Below, piece by piece: positions 57,688-64,000 of a DNA stretch of 64,000 bases (position 1 is its first letter; each line of letters begins with the position of its first letter). Position numbers and translations under genes: made by a program. Below the pieces are notes generated by a model that was not told the origin of the DNA, made no database searches, and worked only from the letters and a program-made list of their open reading frames with translations. The DNA is taken from contig MU832019.1 in NCBI GenBank assembly GCA_029204225.1, positions 27,238-91,237 on the forward strand. Direction: 5' to 3'. This stretch comes from Diphasiastrum complanatum (taxonomy: Eukaryota > Streptophyta > Lycopodiopsida > Lycopodiales > Lycopodiaceae).

Positions 57688-58544
57688 TTTCGGAACTGAA
57701 AGAGAGGTACCTTAACTTCTGTCTGAAAACAAGAAAAGAGATTGACTAACTGGAAAATGAAAGTAGAGTACTTAGCTCTTTCTTAGGACTGTACTTCCAG
57801 AGCAAGAAACCCCCTCAGTTCTTCCGCAGCTGTCCAATCCATCCTCTTAAAGTGCATGCCATCAGATGAAGGCAATCTGGAAATTGTGTAGATGATTGTT
57901 GGAGAACCCCTGCTGATAGAGTTTGCCTCTGCTGCCTCCAAAAATCAAAGTTACAACTTGGGAAAGCGCAACCAATTTCCAAATTACTAGCCCTTTACCC
58001 TCGCTGTCTGATTAAGGCTATTTCTGCTCCAGAATTTTCGAATTTGACACTACCAATCAAATTGAATATCCAAGATTTTACATAGGTGACTGGTCGCTGA
58101 TCTATCCTGTCTGATCACCAAAGTTGGAGCAAAAACTTCCAAAAATCGGGGAGCAAACTACAGTTTAACTCCTGCCTGTCCAGCGCTGAATCTGCCTCAA
58201 GATTTCTGCCCTGAAACTACTTCAAAATCCGGAAACTTCACTCCGAAATCGAAGCTCAACCCTGATTTGGCAGCGCTGGACCTGTCCTCAGATCTGTCCC
58301 CATAATCCGCTCAGAAATCTGGATAAAAACATTCGAAAATCAGGGATGCAAGCTGATCTGTCAGCGCTAGAACTGTACAAGGAAATTGCCTCTAGAACAC
58401 TGAAAATCCCAGCAAATTTAATTGTGTAGAGAGCTGTTTCTACAGCAATGTCCCTCTTCTACTCTTTTCTGAAAATCTGAGAATTCTTTCCTAGCTTCTT
58501 ATAGCTTTCTCGACTGCTGTCCTGAACTCCCTAGGATGGAGATG
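57688..58544 (-). other. Chromovirus leader
   Basis: 857 bases between primer site and gag ATG, without coding sequence. Repeated gatctgtcc/cctgtcc-type motifs occur around 58190-58380. Confidence 0.5.
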
Positions 58545-58556
58545 GCTCTGATACCA
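58545..58556 (-). other. Primer-binding site of chromovirus derivative
   Basis: gctctgatacca on the plus strand, one base from the 5' LTR, complementary to initiator tRNA-Met. Confidence 0.92.
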
Positions 58557-58557
58557 G

Positions 58558-58915
58558 TGTAATAGATCCTAACACCACAGTAGGGCAAACACTAACTGAT
58601 CCACCCAACCTTGCCTACTCCCTGATATAGAGTAAGCCCCTCCTAGCCCAGTGTGAGGACTGGTAGCATGCTACTGCCAAGTGTCGGCCACGTGGCACTG
58701 ACGTGGCCGACTGCACGTCGGGACCCAACTGGGAGCCCTATCCTGCTGACAGGGTCCCTAAGCTGTGTTAGGCCCGCCATGGCTATGGACCGTGCTGGGG
58801 CACACTACTCACACCGTCTTGCCCTGTTGGTCATGTACGCTGGACACGACCCTGACTGTGGTATCTAACCTATCTGTGTTCTCTAGGGTTCGGCACTGGT
58901 TACGAGCTCGTAACA
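58558..58915 (-). repeat. 5' LTR of chromovirus derivative (358 bp)
   Basis: Partner of 55472-55829, with the same hairpin at 58683-58711. The right flank is a long C-run continuing the pyrimidine-rich LINE region. Confidence 0.95.
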
Positions 58916-59249
58916 CCCCCCCCCCCCCGCTCCCTCTCCCTCTCCCGTCCCGCTCCTGCCTTTCTCTTGCCCTGTCCCTCTCCTGACCTGCCCCTGTCCC
59001 GCTCCAAAGAACATGAGCTGAACATGACCTGTCCCTGTCCCCTCTCCTGTCCTGCCCTGTCCCGCTCCTGCCTTTCTCCTGCCCTGTCCCTCTCCTGCCT
59101 TTCTCCTGTCCCCGCTCCTGCCCTGTCCCACTCCTGCCCTTTATACCTGTCCCTCTGCCTCCTCATCGTTGTCCCTCTGTCGCTGGCCCTCCATCGTTGT
59201 CCTTCCATAGCTGTCTCTTCCCTCCATCGTTGTCCCCTCTTGCCATTAT
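58916..59249 (+). repeat. Pyrimidine-rich 5' region of LINE copy C, right part
   Basis: Imperfect tandem repeats of ctgtccc(g/t)ctcctgcc on about 330 bp, just upstream of ORF1 of LINE copy C. It mirrors the CT-rich 5' region of copy A (60437-60700). Confidence 0.7.
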
Positions 59250-60230
59250 GGCTGATTGGCAATCAGTGAATCGGAAGGGGAAGAAGAAAACCCCTCCCCC
59301 TTCTCCCTTCGTTTTCTCAGCCATCCCTACTACGGCTCCAAATCCCTTTACCTTGCCCCCTCCCTCTCCTGCTTCCTCTCCCTCGCCCCTACCCTCCACT
59401 CCTGCAACCTCTACCTCTTCTCCTACGGCCACTACTCCCTCTACTCTTTCTTCCTCCTCTCCCTCTTTCACCCTTCATCTTCTCCCCCCTTGTCTCCGTC
59501 TCTTTCAGCTGAATTTTTGTCTGGTTTCCCCCGCATTATTAAGTCTCTTCAAGAGACCAATGTATCCTTGCTTGCGCTAATCAAGCAACAAACATTCCAA
59601 ATCTCCACTCTGGAGAATACGGTTTTGGTCCTCCAAGGTAAAGTTGGCATTCTTGAGGTTGATGTTACTCACCTCCAGAAGGATTTGGAATCAGATGAAG
59701 AGGCAGAAGAAGGAAGCGGCAATTCAAATTCAGAAGACATGGTGGAGCAGCTTCAAGAGCGGGTTCACTCCTTGGAGCAGCAATTTCAGCAATCGAAGAG
59801 TTCTTGGGCCGACGTGGATCTAAGCAGGTTAGTTTTGAATCTATTCAAGAACATCAAAAACGAGATCTCAAGGCCCTCAAATGTCAGGGTTAGGGGAGCT
59901 TCTTTTGCGGGTAAGGACCTCGTGGCTGAGGCAAATGCTTTCATTCATTCTACCTTTGGTCTCAAAGAGGATGTCGTATCTGCTGCTTGGGTGGGTAAGC
60001 TCCAATCCACCACAGTGTTTCTGTGTTTCAAAGATGCTTTGCTTCGTCAAAAGGTTATACGTAAAAGAGGTTGCTGTTTTTATGGATGAAGATTTGACGC
60101 CCATTCAATGGACTGAGAGAAAGAAAATTATCGCAGATGCTAAGGCCAGATGCTAAGGCCAAGGACTGTCTTTCGAGAGGGACGCCCGGTCTTGGTTAAA
60201 ATTGCAGAACTTAAAATTTCATATTCTTCT
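59250..60230 (+). pseudogene. LINE copy C ORF1
   Basis: Starts MADWQSVNRKGKKK, passes through a Ser/Pro/Thr-rich stretch, shifts frame near 59500, then a coiled coil (TLENTVLVLQGKVGILEVDV; QLQERVHSLEQQFQQ), the NVRVRGASFAGKDLVAEANA segment and AAWVGKLQSTTVFLCF. After another shift near 60060 comes FMDEDLTPIQWTERKKI. A 13-bp duplication (gatgctaaggcca, 60138-60163) breaks the frame, beyond which VFREGRPVLVKI is readable. The same order occurs in copies A and B. Confidence 0.75.
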
Positions 60231-60431
60231 CCCTCTCCTACATGAGAGATGTTTGAGCTACGGCCATTTATTTCCTCTCCTGCACGAAAGATGAGCTTTT
60301 TTACATAGCGATTTACGTTTTAATTTGGCTTTCTGTTGACGGCATTGTCCCGTCCGAGTTCCATTTACTGTGTTGTACTCCTTTTTGTCTTATACGCCTT
60401 TTGGCATGGAAAAGACGTTAATAAAGCTTTT

Positions 60432-60436
<5 letters not shown>
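59250..60436 (+). mobile_element. LINE copy C: ORF1 followed directly by a 3' end, no ORF2
   Basis: ORF1 relic (59250-60230) is followed by about 200 bases of non-coding DNA ending in aataaagc and a CT-rich tail at 60430, with no endonuclease or RT. The 5' region lies at 55260-55471 and 58916-59249. The arrangement is an internally deleted LINE or a 3'-UTR-only junction. Confidence 0.55.

Positions 60437-60519
<83 letters not shown>
60437..60519 (+). repeat. (CT)n microsatellite
   Basis: About 41 uninterrupted CT units between the 3' end of LINE copy C and the 5' region of copy A. Confidence 0.97.
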
Positions 60520-60521
<2 letters not shown>

Positions 60522-60703
60522 TTCACACCTCTCTCTCTCCTCTCTTGCGCGCCCACCCGCCCTGCTGGCGCTGCTGTCCGCCCTGCTGGCGCTGCAGTGC
60601 TGACCTTCGCACCTGCCCTACGCTGCCCTGCGCTGGTCTGCGCTACTGCGCTGCTACGCCTGGCCGTTTGTCTACACTGTCCTCCATCTGCTTACCGCCT
60701 CCT

Positions 60704-61623
60704 ATGGCACCTAAGAAAAAGGGGGGTGTTCTTACACCCCCCTCCCTGTTGGACACCCCCCCATCACCGGTAGTGATGGAGGAGCCGTCTTCGGTGATAG
60801 AAACTAGTGACATTCCTGTCAACATGGCTGCCATTGACTACACTCCTTCCAAACCTACCGAAAGTCTTTTTGCTTATGATCTTAGTTTTATCCGACAAGA
60901 AATTCTTGGACTTAAGAAACAACTACACCTCTTTGAAGCTGAAAATAGCAAGTTAGCTAAGGATCTTTTTGGTGTCACGGAACGTGTGGAGCAGCTTGAG
61001 CAAGAAAATATATATCTTAAGCAACGAATTGCAGAAAAAAGTGCCTTGGAGGAGACTTCCAACAAGATCAATAGCTTGGAGAAACAAGTCGAGGAGACGA
61101 AAACGTGGGCAGCACTCTTCAAACCGGATGATATGGGCAGCAAACTCTCATCACTCGCAAAACAGGTTGAAGAAACGACATCGATCCTTAAGCAAGGTAA
61201 TCACTCTCAGATTTCATCTTTTCCGAAGGAAAACGATTTGGAGACAGTTTTGGGTGAACAAGCCAGAAGGGCCAAAAAAGCCTTTAACATTAGAGTAAGA
61301 GGCATTGCCAATGGTGGAAAACCGTTGGAAGAAGCTACGGATTTGCTCATTTCCAAGTTATCTCATGTGGCTGATGGTTTTGATACTGCTTGCGTAGTAA
61401 ATTTGATGACAATGTTTTGTTTATCAAGTTCCGCTCGCTTTCACAACGCAATGCTGCCCTTCGGCTTAGGGCAAAGCTTAAAGGTACTTTCATTTATATG
61501 GATGATGACTTAACCAATACTCAATGGTTGGCAAGAAAAAAGATTATCCTTGAAGCGAAAGAGAAAGGGCAAAGGGTTGTTTTTATTGACGGGAAACCGA
61601 GATTTTTCGACCTTCCACAATAG
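60704..61623 (+). pseudogene. LINE copy A ORF1
   Basis: The ATG at 60704 starts MAPKKKGGVLTPP. A long coiled coil follows (LGLKKQLHLFEAENSKLAKD; VEQLEQENIYLKQRI; INSLEKQVEETKTW), then FNIRVRGIANGGKPLEEATD, an RRM-like entry. A one-base frameshift falls at about 61390. The C-terminal part carries FIYMDDDLTNTQWLARKKII and GQRVVFIDGKPRFFDLPQ before a TAG at 61621. The layout coiled coil - RVRG - DDLT resembles ORF1 of L1/CR1-type LINEs rather than the zinc-knuckle ORF1 common in flowering-plant L1. Confidence 0.8.
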
Positions 61624-62283
61624 GAACTAGGGGCCCCCGGATATAGAAGCTACCCGAGATCCCCTACCAATTTGAGACTTGGCTTCTGGAATTGTAATGG
61701 TTTTTTATCTTCGTCATCAGCCGGAGACTTTGCTGATTTTATTAGAAAATGCGCCATTTTGTTGTTGGCTGAAACTCATGAGTCCTTATATCATCCTCTT
61801 CCAAATATACAGGAGTACTCTTGGCATTCTGCTTTTCGTCCATTTGTTAGGGGAAAAACTTGTCGAGGATCTGGAGGAGTAGCTTGTTTATACAGAGACA
61901 CCACAGTTCAGATGGTTAAACAAGATCCATACGCTCGCTATATTTGGTTACACATTATTGGCTCACTATTGGGATTACCTCAGGACATCTATATAGCTGT
62001 ATGCTATTTTGCTCCACAGACCTCAGTGTTTGCTGAGTTTGGCGGGGACCCTTTTCAGGCTCTCTCAGATGATATTGCTATCTTTTCTCAGCAGGGTTCC
62101 ATTTTACTAGCAGGTGATTTCAACGCCCGCACAAGCTCTAGACAAACCAAATTTCATGCAGCTACGGATCTTCTCAGGCTTTACCCTTTGGATATGGGGC
62201 TAGACCGGGTATCACAGGATGCAGACACTCCAGCTACATCTTTCGGGGAGCAGTTGATCACTCTAGCAGAGACACACAAGCCA
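61624..62283 (+). pseudogene. LINE copy A ORF2, AP-endonuclease domain (truncated)
   Basis: In frame with ORF1 beyond its TAG: LRLGFWNCNGFLSS (N of motif I), LLLAETHES (catalytic Glu), GSGGVACLYRD, IYIAVCYFAPQTS (Tyr) and ILLAGDFNARTS (Asp and Asn). The final SDHxP part and the RT are missing: after TLAETHK the sequence is foreign. No ATG lies between the TAG and the domain; the first codon of the conserved block is TTG at 61672. Confidence 0.85.
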
Positions 62284-62317
62284 GTCCCTCCAAGCTCGTG
62301 AATCCTAGAAGCCGGTG

Positions 62318-62743
62318 TGTAGAATGAACCTCCCAACCATAGGCACCCCCTCCTTGAGTCCTTCTACCTGCCGTCAACTGGCACATGGCATCCACCAGTG
62401 GGTGATCAGTCCACTTGGCATGCCTAGCCCCTGTGACCTGTGAATACTGAGTGACTCATAGGGTACCCACCCCGTGCCCGCCAAAGACCTGTGACCACCT
62501 AGGTCATCCCGACTACTTGCCGACTAGCATCTCGTCACTGACGGCTAGGGTCCCGACGGTCAAGACACACCACATCTCTGACAAATTGTCAGGCGGCCAC
62601 ACCAGGTCACTGCTCGTGACGCACCGGTCCCAACTTGGGACTGATGTCCTCCTCGGTCACTGGCCCTTGCCAATACTTGGCCTCAGGCCCTCTGGTGACC
62701 GGCCGTGCCCAGATTATGATAGAGTCGTAACTGGACTCTAACA
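62318..62743 (-). repeat. Possible solo LTR (~426 bp)
   Basis: A GC-richer block between LINE copies A and B, with TG...CA-type ends (tgtagaatg ... ggactctaaca). On the minus strand it starts TGTTAGAGTCCAGTTACGAC, similar in style to the chromovirus LTR start TGTTACGAGCTCG. No clear target duplication was found, so the boundaries are tentative. Confidence 0.35.
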
Positions 62744-62775
62744 ACAGTCTACAACCAATATTCCGTATACGCCTT

Positions 62776-63484
62776 CTAAATCAGTTAAACTTTTTTTCAT
62801 CTTGGCAGATTGATCAATTCAAGGCAGATTTCCAGTTTTTGCGGTATGAAATTTCACAGCTGAAAGGAACGGTTACTTCTTTGATCAACGAGAAGAAGCT
62901 ATTGCAGTCCAAGGTTGCCTCACTCGAACAATCCATCGGAATCAAACAGGCCGCAGCTTCGGAATCCACCACCAACATGCTACGGGAGCTAGAAACCAAG
63001 ATTGAGAAGCAACACGAAGAGGCCCTTTCCTGGGGCATCAGTTTTGAAAAAGGGGCACCAAACCCAACGCTCCCATCTCCTCAATTATCTCAGCCACCAT
63101 CTCGAAAGAGAAATCTCGAGACCAAAAAGCCCACAATATTAGAGTTCGTGGAGTTCTAGATACACAGGGATGCATTGGCTGAAGCTAAACGCTTTCTCGA
63201 CATCACTCTCGGACACAGGACAGAGGGGTTAGACACCGCATGGAGGACCACTAGAGATGCAAGCCACACTCATTAATCATTTCACCTCCCTCGAGAGCCG
63301 CCGAGATGCTTTGTGGTGCAGAGCTAAGCTACGTGGTACCACTATCTATATGGACGATGACCTCACATATATCCATGTAGAGAGGCGTAAGGCCTTTCAG
63401 GCAGCCCGTGAGTCTGGAGACGAGTCATTTACCGAGATGGACGAGTGCGTTTTTGACAGTGCACCTAGCAGCTCCCAGTGCTAG
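62776..63484 (+). pseudogene. LINE copy B ORF1
   Basis: Coiled coil (LRYEISQLKGTVTSLINEKK; LQSKVASLEQSIGI), then HNIRVRGVLDTQG in a shifted frame, DALAEAKRFLDITLGHRTEG in another, and finally TIYMDDDLTYIHVERRKAF. The frame ends SSSQC and a TAG at 63482-63484. At least three frameshifts relative to copy A. Confidence 0.7.
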
Positions 63485-64000
63485 GGATTTGAAGTCTCGG
63501 GTTCGGGAGTGCCCCCCCATCCACACCATCTCCGGATTGGAGTATGGAACTGTGATGGTTTACACTCATCTTCCATTGCTGGCGACTTGATCGATTTCAT
63601 CACTGACAGGGATTTACTGCTCTTTATGGACTCATGAGAGTCAGGAGAGAGGATTACCTATTTTTCCAGAATACAGATGGGATTCCGTGTACAGACTTGA
63701 GACTAGATCAGCTAGCGATCGTGGATCCGGAGGTGTTGCATACAGAGAGTCTCTTCATTCGAGCATTGAGTTTATCAACACACGAGCATGCACGGTATAT
63801 ATGGATTCGTATTGTTGGGCAGGATATTGGTTTGGACAGGGACCTCTTTGTGGCGGCCTGTTTTGTGGCGGCCTGTTATTTTCCTCCAGAGTCTTTGTCC
63901 TTTGCTGAGGGCAACAGGTTCACCCTACCTTGATTTATCGCCTGATATTATCAGATTCGCAAAGCGGGGGCATATTCTCCTCACTAGAGATTTTAATGCC
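63485..64000 (+). pseudogene. LINE copy B endonuclease relic
   Basis: In frame after the TAG: LRIGVWNCDGLHSSSIAGDL, soon broken by a TGA. Later pieces in other frames: DRGSGGVAYRES, ARYIWIRIVGQDIGLDRDLF and YFPPESLSFAEG. A 15-bp duplication (gtggcggcctgtttt, about 63849-63880) doubles an AACF unit. The window ends within the LLTRDFNA segment. Confidence 0.75.

Larger units (their letters stand above)
55472..58915 (-). mobile_element. Chromovirus (Ty3/gypsy) derivative with most of pol deleted
   Basis: Two 358-bp LTRs (55472-55829 and 58558-58915), a primer site (58545-58556), a gag frame, and the integrase C-terminus with chromodomain lie in minus orientation. The total length of 3444 bp is well under full length. 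Protease stops just after VDDGATHNF, and integrase resumes about nine residues before the RARHYADPHRR segment, so RT, RNase H and most of integrase are lost at about 56370. Flanks are C-runs, compatible with a CCCCC target duplication. The chromodomain assigns it to the chromovirus branch. Confidence 0.9.
60520..62283 (+). mobile_element. LINE copy A: ORF1 plus endonuclease, truncated before RT
   Basis: Pyrimidine- and GC-rich 5' region (60520-60703), ORF1 (60704-61623), a TAG, then an endonuclease domain in the same frame up to 62283, where the sequence changes abruptly to a non-LINE block (62318-62743). RT is missing. Confidence 0.75.
62750..64000 (+). mobile_element. LINE copy B, 5'-truncated, runs off window
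   Basis: Homologous to copy A from the YTPSK segment onwards: ORF1 (62776-63484), TAG, then endonuclease (63485-64000) in several frames. More decayed than copy A. Confidence 0.75.

Noticed and set aside
59163-59471. Long E/G-rich antisense frame and other frames in the CT-rich region
   Set aside because: Pure compositional artefact of a pyrimidine-rich region; the sense strand is LINE ORF1 5' sequence.

Overview
The window is nuclear DNA from a land plant with a large, repeat-rich genome. It is AT-rich, and nested Ty1/copia elements, chromoviruses and LINE-like elements surround one recognisable host gene, a plant-type ceramide synthase with GT-AG introns. I cannot name the species. Nothing bacterial, organellar or CRISPR-like was seen.

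Layout. 1-15295: three copia elements nested in one another. The outermost (H, minus strand, running off the left edge) is split by E1 (plus strand, 737-bp LTRs, 1729-13362). E1 is split in turn by E2 (minus strand, 647-bp LTRs, 4863-10418). E2 is the most interesting object: its LTRs look identical and its 5-bp target duplication is perfect. Its only gene is one uninterrupted 1046-codon frame that starts as a copia Gag with a zinc knuckle and continues for about 770 codons with no protease, integrase or reverse transcriptase. 15296-21989: copia fragments and unassigned AT-rich DNA. 21990-23565 (minus): a decayed but clearly spliced gene of a family I do not recognise; a second relic of the same family lies at 34662-35048 (plus). 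24458-37700: fragments of several copia elements, including two pol bodies in tandem without LTRs between them. 37740-40975: a gypsy gag relic, telomere-like 70-bp repeats and a long minisatellite with a 49-bp core period. 41100-44944: copia relics, one possibly a second gag-only element. 46540-47010: a gypsy pol relic.

50418-54336 holds single-copy-type sequence: three exons of the ceramide synthase (minus), an 846-bp hAT-type element with 13-bp terminal inverted repeats and an 8-bp target duplication, and one exon of a cytochrome P450. 55260-64000 holds three copies of one non-LTR (LINE-like) family. The 5' part of the first copy is interrupted by a chromovirus derivative in which most of pol has been deleted. 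In the two LINE copies that keep the ORF1/ORF2 boundary, a single UAG separates ORF1 from an in-frame endonuclease ORF that has no ATG.

How it fits together: E2 carries its own LTRs, primer site, polypurine tract and Gag but would need polymerase functions from a relative. E1 and element 4 carry related Gag proteins and full pol domains and belong to the plausible helper group. Several copia LTRs share the palindrome CACACGTGTG, with a G-box core, which could give these families a common inducible promoter input.
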